DNA of 34,612 nt from an uncultured Lysobacteraceae bacterium (lineage in GTDB: Bacteria > Pseudomonadota > Gammaproteobacteria > Xanthomonadales > Xanthomonadaceae). Of the stretch, positions 16,651 through 24,065 are shown piece by piece; the stretch's first letter is position 1; each line of letters opens with the position of its first letter. The stretch covers positions 77,088-111,699 of the forward strand of contig CADECF010000003.1 in the NCBI GenBank assembly GCA_902825775.1, read 5' to 3'. The position numbers were made by a program, and so were the translations under genes. The notes below the pieces were generated by a model. That model worked only from the letters and a program-made list of their open reading frames with translations, did no database searches and was not told the DNA's origin.

Positions 16651-17319
16651 TTACGAATCTTCCAAATGCCGCGAAGGATCGCTCAATTCCAACCCGCGCA
16701 GCACCACGCCAGCCTGCGTGCGATTGCGCACGCCGAGCCGGTCGAAGATCGCGGACAAATGCGCTTTGACCGTGCGTTCCTGCACATCCAGCCGGTCGGC
16801 GATCTGCTTGTTGAGCAGGCCTTCGGCGACCAGCGCCAATACGCGGAATTGCTGCGGCGACAGACTGGCCAGGCGCGCGGCGAGATCGGCGTCGTTGGCC
16901 GACGACTGCGCGCGCGCCACCGTAGCGCGCAACGTCGAGGGCAGCCATTGCTCGCAGGCCAGCACGCTGCGGATGGCGTCGCGCAACTCCTCCAAGCCGG
17001 AACTCTTCGGCAAATAGCCGGCGGCGCCGTGGTCCAGGGCGCGCAGCACCACGCGCGGATCGTCGTTGGCCGACACCACCACGACGGCGACGCCGGGATG
17101 CTGGGCGCGTATCGCTGCCAGTCCGGCCAGACCGTGGTTGCCCGGCATGTGCAAGTCGAGCAGGACCAGATCGATGCCGGGTTCGGATTCGAGCGTGGCC
17201 AGCACGCTTTCGAGCGAATCGGCCTCGCGCACCTGCAGGTCGGCGACCGCGTCCGCCGCCGCACCGCGCAGAGCGGCACGGAATAGCGGATGGTCGTCGG
17301 CGATCAGCAGGCTGGGCAT
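16651..17319 (-). CDS. LuxR-type (NarL/FixJ) response regulator, likely kinase partner
   Basis: A 222-residue two-domain regulator. The receiver domain (1-120) has Asp8/Asp9, phospho-accepting Asp55 in LLDLHMPG and Lys105 in YLPKSS. The C-terminal LuxR helix-turn-helix (about 150-215) contains NKQIADRLDVQERTVKAHL. It starts 17 bases after the stop of 3HB dehydrogenase on the same strand, so both are probably one operon. Regulators of this shape (CrbR, ErdR) pair with SLC5-type kinases such as the one convergently encoded here. Targets likely include nearby 3HB genes, which is inference; binding sites could be in the 18141-18250 gap and the 10547-10719 gap. Confidence 0.92.
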   Translation of the reverse strand: MPSLLIADDHPLFRAALRGAAADAVADLQVREADSLESVLATLESEPGIDLVLLDLHMPGNHGLAGLAAIRAQHPGVAVVVVSANDDPRVVLRALDHGAAGYLPKSSGLEELRDAIRSVLACEQWLPSTLRATVARAQSSANDADLAARLASLSPQQFRVLALVAEGLLNKQIADRLDVQERTVKAHLSAIFDRLGVRNRTQAGVVLRGLELSDPSRHLEDS

Positions 17320-17336
17320 GGCGGTCCGCGCGGGGC

Positions 17337-18140
17337 TTATTGCGCGGTCCAGCCGCCGTCGATCGGGATCGCCGCGCCGGTCATGTTGTGCGCCTCGCGC
17401 CGGCAGAGCCAGGTCGCCAATGCGGCGATGTCGTCGGGCAGCGACATGCGCAGGCTGGGTTGTTTTTCGCCGAGCAATGCGCGCACGCCGTCGTCGCGGC
17501 TGCCGCCGTTGCGGCGCGCTTCGATCTGCGGTTCGATCAGCGGCGTTTCCACCCAACCGGGGCAGATGCAATTCACCGTGACGCCGCCGCTGTCGCGGCT
17601 GCCGCTGCTGGCGTATTCGAGCGCGGCCACTTTGCTCATGCCGACCAGGCCGAACTTGCTGGCGACATAAGGCGCCTTCTGCACCGAAGCGACCAAGCCG
17701 TGCACGGATGCGATGTTGATCACGCGGCCGAAACCGCGCGCGGCCATACCGGGCAATGCCGCCTGCATCGTGTGGAAAGCCGCGCTGAGATTGATGGCGA
17801 GGATCGCATCCCAACGCTCGGCGGGCATGTCGGGGATCGAAGCGGTGTGCTGCACGCCGGCGTTGTTGACCAGTACGTCGATCGGCGACCAGGCTTCGAC
17901 CGCCTGCATCATCGATGCGATCCGCGCCGGGTCGCGCAGGTCGGCATCGAAATGGCGCGCGTCGGCGGCGCCGGCGTCGCGCACGGCCTGCGTCGCGGCA
18001 TCGATCTGGGCGGCGTCGCCCAGGCCGTTGATGGCCACGCGCGCGCCGTGGGCGGCCAGCGCGCGGGCGATGGCCAGGCCGATGCCGGAGGTGCTGCCGG
18101 TCACCAATGCGGTGCGGCCTTCGAGGAAACGGTCGTTCAT
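17337..18140 (-). CDS. bdhA: (R)-3-hydroxybutyrate dehydrogenase
   Basis: A 267-residue short-chain dehydrogenase that oxidises (R)-3-hydroxybutyrate to acetoacetate with NAD. The cofactor loop TGSTSGIG is at residues 14-21 and the N-N-A-G motif follows near residue 90. The active site includes Ser in NIASVHGLVAS and Y-V-A-S-K. Family hallmarks of 3HB dehydrogenase are present: NAGVQH, ICPGWVETPL, LLGEKQPS and a terminal DGGWTAQ. The start at 18140 gives the usual N terminus; a longer frame to 18329 is not supported. A short Gly/Ser/Asp insertion (SSGSRDSGGV) is seen where relatives are shorter. It leads an operon with the response regulator and is divergent from the oligomer hydrolase. Confidence 0.93.
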   Translation of the reverse strand: MNDRFLEGRTALVTGSTSGIGLAIARALAAHGARVAINGLGDAAQIDAATQAVRDAGAADARHFDADLRDPARIASMMQAVEAWSPIDVLVNNAGVQHTASIPDMPAERWDAILAINLSAAFHTMQAALPGMAARGFGRVINIASVHGLVASVQKAPYVASKFGLVGMSKVAALEYASSGSRDSGGVTVNCICPGWVETPLIEPQIEARRNGGSRDDGVRALLGEKQPSLRMSLPDDIAALATWLCRREAHNMTGAAIPIDGGWTAQ

Positions 18141-18169
18141 GGGGATTTTCGGCGATAAACGTGCAAGGA

Positions 18170-18180
18170 CGAACCGTAAC
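18170..18180 (+). promoter_or_regulatory. 11-bp motif shared with the phaE upstream region
   Basis: The sequence cgaaccgtaac lies 30 bases before the bdhA start and 70 bases before the oligomer hydrolase start. An identical copy stands at 20787-20797, 51 bases before phaE, in the same orientation relative to phaE as to the hydrolase. A common regulator of PHB and 3HB genes is possible. Confidence 0.4.
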
Positions 18181-18202
18181 AGGATTGCGCGACGGAAGCG
18201 TG

Positions 18203-18239
18203 GTACCAAAGTACGATGAAGGCCGGCGCCGGCTTTGCT
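18203..18239 (+). promoter_or_regulatory. Upstream elements of the 3HB-oligomer hydrolase gene
   Basis: An interrupted palindrome GTAC-CAAA-GTAC lies at 18203-18214. Downstream, 18224-18239 has the GG and GC spacing of a sigma-54 promoter (cGGCgCc-N4-TTGCT). If used, transcription would start near 18249, almost at the ATG at 18251. The sigma-54 match is partial and no ordinary promoter was found, so both calls are tentative. Confidence 0.3.
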
Positions 18240-18250
18240 AGTGTCGCCCC

Positions 18251-20101
18251 ATGAACCGATCCCGATACGCTTCAGCCGCAAGCCGCATCCTGGTTCCGCT
18301 GCTCGCACTGGCGCTGGCGGGCTGCGCAAGCGGGCCGCGGTCCGCCTCCACGGAGCCGAGCATGTTCACTTCGCCGCGCAGCAGCGAACACCGCGACCGC
18401 GACGACCTGCTCACGGCCGGGCTCGGCCTGGACGGCCTGCGTGCGATGACGCCGCCGGCCTTCGCCGACGCCGCCAATCCGACGCCAGCGGAATTGCGCC
18501 GTCGCGCCATCTGGAGCAACTGGCGCGGCATCGCCGATCTCGCGCCCGGTGGCGGTTACGGCGACTGGTACGGCAGTGTCGCCGCCGTGCCCGGCCGCGA
18601 ATTTTCGGCCTACGCCAGATTGCCCGGCGCCGCGCAGCCGCACCGCGTGCTGTTGCAATTGCCGGACAGCTTCGATGCCAAGCAGCGTTGCCTGATCGTC
18701 ACTGCGTCGTCGGGCTCGCGCGGCATCTACGGCTCGATCGCGGTCGCCGGCGCCTGGGGCTTGCCGAAAGGCTGCGCCGTGGTCCACACCGACAAGGGTA
18801 CCGGCACGGACTATTTCGATCTGGATGCCGGAACCGGCGTTCGCGCCGACGGCACACAGGGTGCGGCAGGTGCGAGCGACGATTTGGCCTTCGTACCGGA
18901 TGCGCCCGCTACAGGCAACGGTGTGGCGATCAAGCACGCGCATTCAAAAGACAATCCCGAGGCCGATTGGGGCCGCCACGTCAGGCAGGCGGCCGAGTTC
19001 GCGCTAAAGATGCTAAACGAGGCCTTGCCGCAATCGGCGCCTTTCACTTTCGAGAATACCCGCGTCATCGCCGTCGGCATTTCCAATAGCGGCGGCGCGG
19101 TGCTGCGCGCGGCGGAACTGGAAGGCGATTGGCTGGATGCGGTGGTCGCCGGCGAACCCAATATCTATGCGCCCGGCGAAGGCGCGCGGTCGATCTACGA
19201 CTACACCACCGAAGCCGCACTGGTGATGCCGTGCGCTCTGCTGCATATGAAAGGCTTGCCGCAACCGCCGCTGACCGCGCAAGTGCAGGCGATGGCGTCG
19301 GTTCGCTGCGCATCGTTGTCGAAAGCCGGTCTGCTGGAAGGCGCGGACACGGCCATGCAAGCGGCATCGGCGTATGCGCAGCTTCGTTCGAAAGGCTGGA
19401 CCGACGAAGCGCTCAAAGCGGGCGCGCTGACGACGGGCTTCGATGCATGGCGCGCGGTCGCCGTCACTTACGCTTCGGCTTACGGCCGTTATGGCGTCGG
19501 CGAACGTCCCTGCGGCTTCGGCTTCGCCGCGCAGGACGCGAAGTTGTCGCCGCGTGCCGCAACAGCGGCCGAACGCGCTGCATGGTGGTCCGATGCCAGC
19601 GGCATCCCTCCCGGGGCCGGAGTGGGCATCGTCGAAAAAAATCCAGAAATCGCAGCCGATATCGCCTACGGCGGCTTGCGCTGCCTGCGCAGCCTCTGGG
19701 ACGGGCAGGGCGCCGATGCCGAGCGCGTGCGCAAGGGCGTTGCGGAGACTAGGGCGTCCCTGCCTCGTAAAGGCCTGCCGATGATCGTCATCCATGGCGT
19801 CGACGACGGCCTGATACCGCAGGCCTTCAGCAGCAAGCCTTATGTCGCCTGGGCGAAAGCCAACGGCCGCGATGTGCGCTACTGGCAGGTGCGCAACGCG
19901 CAGCATTTCGACGCCTTCCTCGGGCTGCCCGATTACGGCGCGCGTTACGTGCCGATGCTGCCTTACGTCTACAACGCACTGGATCGCGTCTGGGCGCATC
20001 TGGAAAACGGCGCGGCATTGCCGGCGGACGCGGAAATCGCCACCACGCCGCGCAGCGCCGGCAAGGCGCTCTCTAAGGAAAATCTGGCGATACCGCGCTG
20101 A
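18251..20101 (+). CDS. 3-Hydroxybutyrate-oligomer hydrolase, lipoprotein form
   Basis: A 616-residue hydrolase of the D-(-)-3-hydroxybutyrate oligomer hydrolase family, which cleaves 3HB oligomers released from PHB into monomers. Residues 1-25 are a lipoprotein signal peptide with lipobox L-A-G-C. The nucleophile is likely Ser280 in the family S-N-S-G-G motif; Asp518 or Asp519 in IHGVDDGLIP and His552 in NAQHFDAF complete the probable triad. The lipobox places the enzyme on a membrane facing the periplasm or outside. No ribosome-binding site precedes the ATG, in line with a very short or absent leader. It is divergent from bdhA and is followed by the phosphatidyltransferase gene after 56 bases. 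Confidence 0.88.
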   Translation: MNRSRYASAASRILVPLLALALAGCASGPRSASTEPSMFTSPRSSEHRDRDDLLTAGLGLDGLRAMTPPAFADAANPTPAELRRRAIWSNWRGIADLAPGGGYGDWYGSVAAVPGREFSAYARLPGAAQPHRVLLQLPDSFDAKQRCLIVTASSGSRGIYGSIAVAGAWGLPKGCAVVHTDKGTGTDYFDLDAGTGVRADGTQGAAGASDDLAFVPDAPATGNGVAIKHAHSKDNPEADWGRHVRQAAEFALKMLNEALPQSAPFTFENTRVIAVGISNSGGAVLRAAELEGDWLDAVVAGEPNIYAPGEGARSIYDYTTEAALVMPCALLHMKGLPQPPLTAQVQAMASVRCASLSKAGLLEGADTAMQAASAYAQLRSKGWTDEALKAGALTTGFDAWRAVAVTYASAYGRYGVGERPCGFGFAAQDAKLSPRAATAAERAAWWSDASGIPPGAGVGIVEKNPEIAADIAYGGLRCLRSLWDGQGADAERVRKGVAETRASLPRKGLPMIVIHGVDDGLIPQAFSSKPYVAWAKANGRDVRYWQVRNAQHFDAFLGLPDYGARYVPMLPYVYNALDRVWAHLENGAALPADAEIATTPRSAGKALSKENLAIPR

Positions 20102-20157
20102 AGTTGCCGGCTTCACGCGGGTTTTGGCAGTCTGTCGCATCCGCAATGGAGCGCGAC

Positions 20158-20775
20158 ATGAAGCAACGCCATTTCTCGATGCTGCGCGACTTCCACCTGG
20201 CCGACTGGTTCACCTTGGCCAATGCGTTCTGCGGCACCGGCGCGATCTTCGCGGCGATGCGTTTCCTGCAGGAGGGCGTGGTCGCCGATTTGTTGATCGG
20301 CATGGCGCTGATTCCGCTTGCCTTCGTATTCGATGCGCTGGACGGCCGGATCGCGCGTTGGCGCAAGGTCGCCTCCACGCTGGGGCGTGAACTGGATTCG
20401 CTGGCCGACGTGATCTCGTTCGGCGTGGCCCCGGCCGCGCTCGGTTACGCCTGCGGCCTGCAGGGCGGCTGGGACTGGGTGGTGCTGAGTTATTTCGTGG
20501 TCTGCGGCGTCAGCCGCCTGGCGCGCTACAACGTCACCGCCGAAACGCTGGCCGACGGCGGCGACAAGGTGAAGTATTTCGAGGGCACGCCGATCCCCAC
20601 CAGCCTGGCGATCGTGGTGGTGCTGGGTGTCGCTGCCTGGCAGGGCCGCATCGGCGAATCGCTGTGGCTGGGCATGATTCCGCTCGGCCCCTGGCAACTG
20701 CACCCGCTGGCGCTGGTCTATGCCTTGTCCGGCTCGCTGATGATCAGCAAAACCCTGCGGATACCCAAGCCCTGA
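20158..20775 (+). CDS. pssA: CDP-alcohol phosphatidyltransferase, probable phosphatidylserine synthase
   Basis: A 205-residue membrane enzyme that transfers a CDP-diacylglycerol phosphatidyl group to an alcohol, most likely serine. The family signature D-G-x2-A-R-x8-G-x3-D-x3-D is complete in the segment starting DGRIARWRK. Several transmembrane helices follow. The start at 20158 is preferred because GGAG precedes it; an in-frame ATG lies 12 bases earlier and the open frame extends to 20104. It sits between the 3HB-oligomer hydrolase and phaE. The location may be incidental, although PHB granules have been described with phospholipid at their surface. The serine specificity is by family resemblance. 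Confidence 0.85.
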   Translation: MKQRHFSMLRDFHLADWFTLANAFCGTGAIFAAMRFLQEGVVADLLIGMALIPLAFVFDALDGRIARWRKVASTLGRELDSLADVISFGVAPAALGYACGLQGGWDWVVLSYFVVCGVSRLARYNVTAETLADGGDKVKYFEGTPIPTSLAIVVVLGVAAWQGRIGESLWLGMIPLGPWQLHPLALVYALSGSLMISKTLRIPKP

Positions 20776-20786
20776 TCGGTCGACCG

Positions 20787-20824
20787 CGAACCGTAACGTG
20801 CATCGGGCGGCCGGTTGCTATCAT
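20787..20824 (+). promoter_or_regulatory. phaE-phaC promoter region with shared 11-bp motif
   Basis: The motif cgaaccgtaac at 20787-20797 repeats the copy at 18170-18180. A TATCAT -10-like box is at 20819-20824; the position 17 bases upstream has no good -35 box, and the shared motif overlaps this spot. This arrangement suits a promoter that needs an activator bound near -35. Confidence 0.4.
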
Positions 20825-20848
20825 CGGTCCGCACCCACGGAGGCGGCG

Positions 20849-21862
20849 ATGACCCAAGCTGGAAACGCGATGCCCGGCGATTTCGAAGCGCTGGCGAAAC
20901 AGTACTGGAACGCATGGAGCGAGATGATGCGCGGCGCTGCGGTGCCCGGCGCGGCGACGTCCGGCGCGCAGGGTTGGCACGATGCGGTCGACGGCTGGAG
21001 CAAGCTCGTGCACGGCGGCCGCGAGGAAATCAACACCGCGGTGGAACGATTTAATGCGCAGGCGCGCGGCTGGTACGGGCAGATGCAACAAGTGGCCGCG
21101 CAGTTCGCCGGCCAAGACAGCAACGCGGCCGAAGTGGCGCGAGCCTGGAAGCAGGCGATGGGCGCGGTCGGCGAAAACCCCTTCCCGGAAATGTTCCGCT
21201 CGATGCGCGGACAGGGCCAACAGGGGTTGGAACAGTGGATCGAAGACGCTTCGCCGTACCTCGAGGCTTGGCGTCGCGAGAGCGCTTCTTGGCTCGGCAT
21301 GCCGGCATTCGGTTTCGCCCGCGAGCATCAGGAACGCTGGCAGAAACTGGCGCAGGCGCAACTGGACTACCAGGAACGCAACAGCGCCTACAACGCGCTG
21401 ATGATGAAAGCATCGCAGCGCGCCTACGAATTGTTCGAGGACAAGCTGCTCGAGCGCGAGGAGCCGGGCCGGCAACTCACTTCGGCGCGCGCGCTGTTCG
21501 ACCTGTGGATCGACTCCGCCGAGGAAGCCTACGCGGAGATCGCATTGTCGCCCGAGTTCCGGCAGGTGTACGGCGGGCTGGTCAACGCGCAGATGGGTCT
21601 GCGCAACGCCATCCAGAAGGAAGTCGAACAGGTCAACGCCACGCTCGGCATGCCAACGCGCACCGAAGTCGACGGCGCTCATCGCAAGATCGCCGAACTG
21701 GAGCGCGCGCTCAGCCGCTTGCGCCGCGCGACGGCTCCGCCGCCTTCGCCGAAAGCCGCGCCCGCTGCGGGAAAAACGGCAAGCAAGCCGGCTAAGAAGA
21801 AACCAGCAGCCGAGGCCGCCGCCAAGCGCGGCAACGGCAAGAACGCGAAGGGAAAGCGCTGA
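20849..21862 (+). CDS. phaE: Class III PHA synthase subunit PhaE
   Basis: A 337-residue helical protein of the PhaE family, the non-catalytic partner of PhaC in class III polyhydroxyalkanoate synthases. The N-terminal two thirds are rich in Trp, Gln and Glu and contain family-like stretches such as SAREALFDLW-type (here TSARALFDLWID) and YGGLVNAQMGLRN. The last 45 residues are Ala, Pro and Lys rich and very basic. The ATG at 20849 follows a GGAGG box. The gene is separated from phaC by a single base, so the two are translated together. It should act in the cytoplasm on nascent PHB granules. Confidence 0.92.
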   Translation: MTQAGNAMPGDFEALAKQYWNAWSEMMRGAAVPGAATSGAQGWHDAVDGWSKLVHGGREEINTAVERFNAQARGWYGQMQQVAAQFAGQDSNAAEVARAWKQAMGAVGENPFPEMFRSMRGQGQQGLEQWIEDASPYLEAWRRESASWLGMPAFGFAREHQERWQKLAQAQLDYQERNSAYNALMMKASQRAYELFEDKLLEREEPGRQLTSARALFDLWIDSAEEAYAEIALSPEFRQVYGGLVNAQMGLRNAIQKEVEQVNATLGMPTRTEVDGAHRKIAELERALSRLRRATAPPPSPKAAPAAGKTASKPAKKKPAAEAAAKRGNGKNAKGKR

Positions 21863-21863
21863 C

Positions 21864-22937
21864 ATGAACGGTCCGCTCAATTTCAGCGCCGACGCGCTGG
21901 CCCACGAAGCGCTGCAGATGCAGCAGAAGCTGTCGGCCGGCGTGGAGACGCTGCGCAACGTCGACGAGGTCGAGTATGGCGCCACCGCACGCCAGGAAGT
22001 CTGGCGCGACGGCAAAGTGGCGCTGTACCGCTTCGTCGGCGAAAAGGCGCCCACGGCCAAAGTGCCGCTGCTGATCAGCTACGCCTTGGTCAACCGCCCA
22101 TACATGGTCGACCTGCAGGCCGACCGCTCCATCGTCAAAGGACTGCTGGCGCGCGGCGAGGACGTTTACGTCATCGATTGGGGCTACCCCGACCGCTCCG
22201 ACCGCTTCCTGACGCTGGAGGATTACATCGAACGCTTCCTCGGCGGCGCGGTCGACCACCTGCGCGACGCGAACGGGCTGGATGCGATCAACCTGCTCGG
22301 CATCTGCCAGGGCGGCGCGTTCTCGCTGTGCTACGCGTCGCTGCATCCGGACAAGATCCGCAATCTGATCACGATGGTCACACCGGTCGATTTCCACACC
22401 CCGGACAACATGCTGTCGAACTGGACCCGGGGCATCGACATCGACCTGTTCGTCGATACGCTCGGCAACGTGCCGGCGGACCTGATGAACTGGTGCTACC
22501 TCACCTTGAAGCCTTGGCGGCTGTTCGCGCAGAAGTACGTGGGGTTGGTCGACATCCTCGACGACAAGAAAGCGGTCGAAGATTTCCTGCGCATGGAAAA
22601 ATGGATCTTCGATTCTCCCGACCAGGCCGGCGAGGCCTTCCGCCAGTTCATCAAGCAGTTCTATCAGGGCAACGGCTTCGTCGACGGCGGCATCGTCATC
22701 GGCGACAACGAAGTGCACTTGGGCCTGATCGAGATGCCGGTACTGAACATTTTCGCCGAGCAGGACCATCTAGTGCCGCCCGCGTCGTCCAAGGCTTTGA
22801 AAGGGCTCATCGGCAGCGACGATTACACCGAGCTGTCCTTCCGCGGCGGCCATATCGGCATCTACGTCTCGGGCCGGGCGCAGAAGGAAGTGCCGGAGAC
22901 GATCCACGGTTGGCTGGCGCAGCGTTCGCCGAAATGA
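21864..22937 (+). CDS. phaC: Class III poly(R)-hydroxyalkanoate synthase catalytic subunit PhaC
   Basis: A 357-residue alpha/beta-hydrolase-fold polymerase that joins 3-hydroxybutyryl-CoA units into PHB. The length and its PhaE partner define class III. The catalytic nucleophile is Cys148 in the lipase-like box G-I-C-Q-G-G, with Asp301 in AEQDHLVPP and His330 in RGGHIGIY. These match the Cys149/Asp302/His331 set known from Allochromatium within one residue. The start follows the phaE stop by one base, using a GAAGGGA box inside phaE. The stop overlaps the ATG of the next gene. No depolymerase or phasin gene is adjacent. Confidence 0.95.
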   Translation: MNGPLNFSADALAHEALQMQQKLSAGVETLRNVDEVEYGATARQEVWRDGKVALYRFVGEKAPTAKVPLLISYALVNRPYMVDLQADRSIVKGLLARGEDVYVIDWGYPDRSDRFLTLEDYIERFLGGAVDHLRDANGLDAINLLGICQGGAFSLCYASLHPDKIRNLITMVTPVDFHTPDNMLSNWTRGIDIDLFVDTLGNVPADLMNWCYLTLKPWRLFAQKYVGLVDILDDKKAVEDFLRMEKWIFDSPDQAGEAFRQFIKQFYQGNGFVDGGIVIGDNEVHLGLIEMPVLNIFAEQDHLVPPASSKALKGLIGSDDYTELSFRGGHIGIYVSGRAQKEVPETIHGWLAQRSPK

Positions 22938-23305
22938 TGCGTGCCGTTGCGGCGATTTGCGGCGTCGTGCTCGGATGGTCGCTGGCGCCCGCGGCCGCCG
23001 CTCAGACGGGCGCGCAACCGCAGATCGCCGGCTTGATCGAAGCGCTCGGCGACTCGGACTGCCGCTTCGAACGCAACGGCAAGTGGTACGCCGCCGCCGA
23101 CGCGCGCAAGCACCTGCAGCGCAAGTACGAGTACCTAAGCAAACGCGACCTGGCGGCGACGCCCGAGCAGTTCATCGAACGCGCGGCCAGCACCAGCAGC
23201 GTCAGCGGCAAGCCCTACCACGTGCAGTGCCCGGGCCAGCCCCGGCAGGCGTCTGCCGACTGGTTCAAACAACAGCTGCAGCGGTTGCGCGCAACCGCGA
23301 AATGA
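22934..23305 (+). CDS. Periplasmic DUF5329 (YfeK-like) protein
   Basis: A 123-residue small exported protein. A signal peptide of about 23 residues ends near A-A-A-Q. The mature part has the DUF5329 pattern: two cysteines (DSDCRFERNG and HVQCPGQ), a KYEYL segment, an EQFIERAAS helix and the SGKPYHVQC stretch. Two ATGs overlap the phaC stop (22934 and 22937), so translation is probably coupled to phaC. The function of this family is unknown. Its coupling to phaC may be positional only; the signal peptide puts it in another compartment from PHB granules. Confidence 0.8.
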   Translation: MMRAVAAICGVVLGWSLAPAAAAQTGAQPQIAGLIEALGDSDCRFERNGKWYAAADARKHLQRKYEYLSKRDLAATPEQFIERAASTSSVSGKPYHVQCPGQPRQASADWFKQQLQRLRATAK

Positions 23306-23345
23306 ACGGTTAGACTGGGCTCATCCAGCCAGTAATCCGAGCCCG

Positions 23346-23549
23346 ATGAACACGCCCAAGCACAGCCTCGCCCGTTCCATCAACGACCGCGTCCTGGCCG
23401 GGGTGATCGGCGGCATCGCCCACCGCTTCGGCTGGAATTCCACGCTGCTGCGCGTGATCTATGTGGTCTTGTCGGTCATATCGGTGGCGTTCCCCGGCAT
23501 CCTGGTCTACCTGATCCTGTGGCTGCTGATACCGGAAGGCAACGATTGA
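23346..23549 (+). CDS. PspC-domain inner-membrane protein
   Basis: A 67-residue protein composed of one PspC domain. It begins with a basic stretch (KHSLARSINDRVLAGV), then GGIAHRFGWNSTLLRVIY, a typical PspC core, and ends with a long hydrophobic helix (ILVYLILWLLIPEG). PspC domains sense envelope stress in the phage-shock system, but stand-alone short forms are common and their role is not established. The gene overlaps the following one, whose TTG start lies inside the last codons. Confidence 0.88.
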   Translation: MNTPKHSLARSINDRVLAGVIGGIAHRFGWNSTLLRVIYVVLSVISVAFPGILVYLILWLLIPEGND

Positions 23550-24010
23550 GCGATGCGCCGCGCTTGCCGATCGCCGCGGCCTGCGTGCTTGGCGCATTGT
23601 GGACGCTGCCCAATACGCTGCTCGGCCTGATCGCTGGCATCGTCGGCATCGCGTTCGGCGCGCACGCGCACTACAGCCATCGCGATCTTGCGGTCGTTTT
23701 CCATCGCTGGCCGTGGGGGCCGGGCGGGGCGCTGACGCTGGGGAATACGATCCTGCATACCGGCGATTCGCTGGATTCGCCGTGCGTCACGTACGCGCAT
23801 CGCGCCGGGCACGGCGACGAGCCTGCGATCCTGCTCGCCGACCACGAACGCGCGCACGTCTATCAGTACATGGCGTTAGGTCCGTTGTTCCTGCCGTTGT
23901 ATCTGATCTGCGGCGGGGTGAGCGTGCGCAACCGTTTCGAGCGCGCGGCGGATCGTTACGCACGGTACGGCAACGGCTGGTGGCCTTGGAAGGCGACGCT
24001 GCAGAAATAA
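23546..24010 (+). CDS. Small membrane protein with HExxH motif (unknown function)
   Basis: A 154-residue protein if it starts at TTG 23546, which overlaps the stop of the PspC gene and has a GGAAGG box about seven bases upstream. No ATG gives a full-length product without starting inside the previous gene. Hydrophobic segments lie at about 8-38 and 110-125. Between them is H-E-R-A-H at residues 100-104, a zinc-protease-like motif, followed by V-Y-Q-Y and G-P-L-F-L-P. The stretch NRFERAADRYAR near the C terminus could supply a further ligand. No protease family was recognised, so activity is a hypothesis. It probably forms a two-gene unit with the PspC gene. Confidence 0.65.
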   Translation: MSDAPRLPIAAACVLGALWTLPNTLLGLIAGIVGIAFGAHAHYSHRDLAVVFHRWPWGPGGALTLGNTILHTGDSLDSPCVTYAHRAGHGDEPAILLADHERAHVYQYMALGPLFLPLYLICGGVSVRNRFERAADRYARYGNGWWPWKATLQK

Positions 24011-24030
24011 TTTCGTCGCATGTCGGTTTT

Positions 24031-24061
24031 TTGACATCGAATTAACGCCGACTCTTGTAAT
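24031..24061 (+). promoter_or_regulatory. Promoter of the candidate non-coding RNA
   Basis: TTGACA at 24031-24036 and TGTAAT at 24056-24061 are 19 bases apart (18 if TTGTAA is used). They lie in an AT-rich stretch just after the preceding gene. Transcription would start near 24067, at the base of the first hairpin. Confidence 0.5.
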
Positions 24062-24065
24062 CTGC

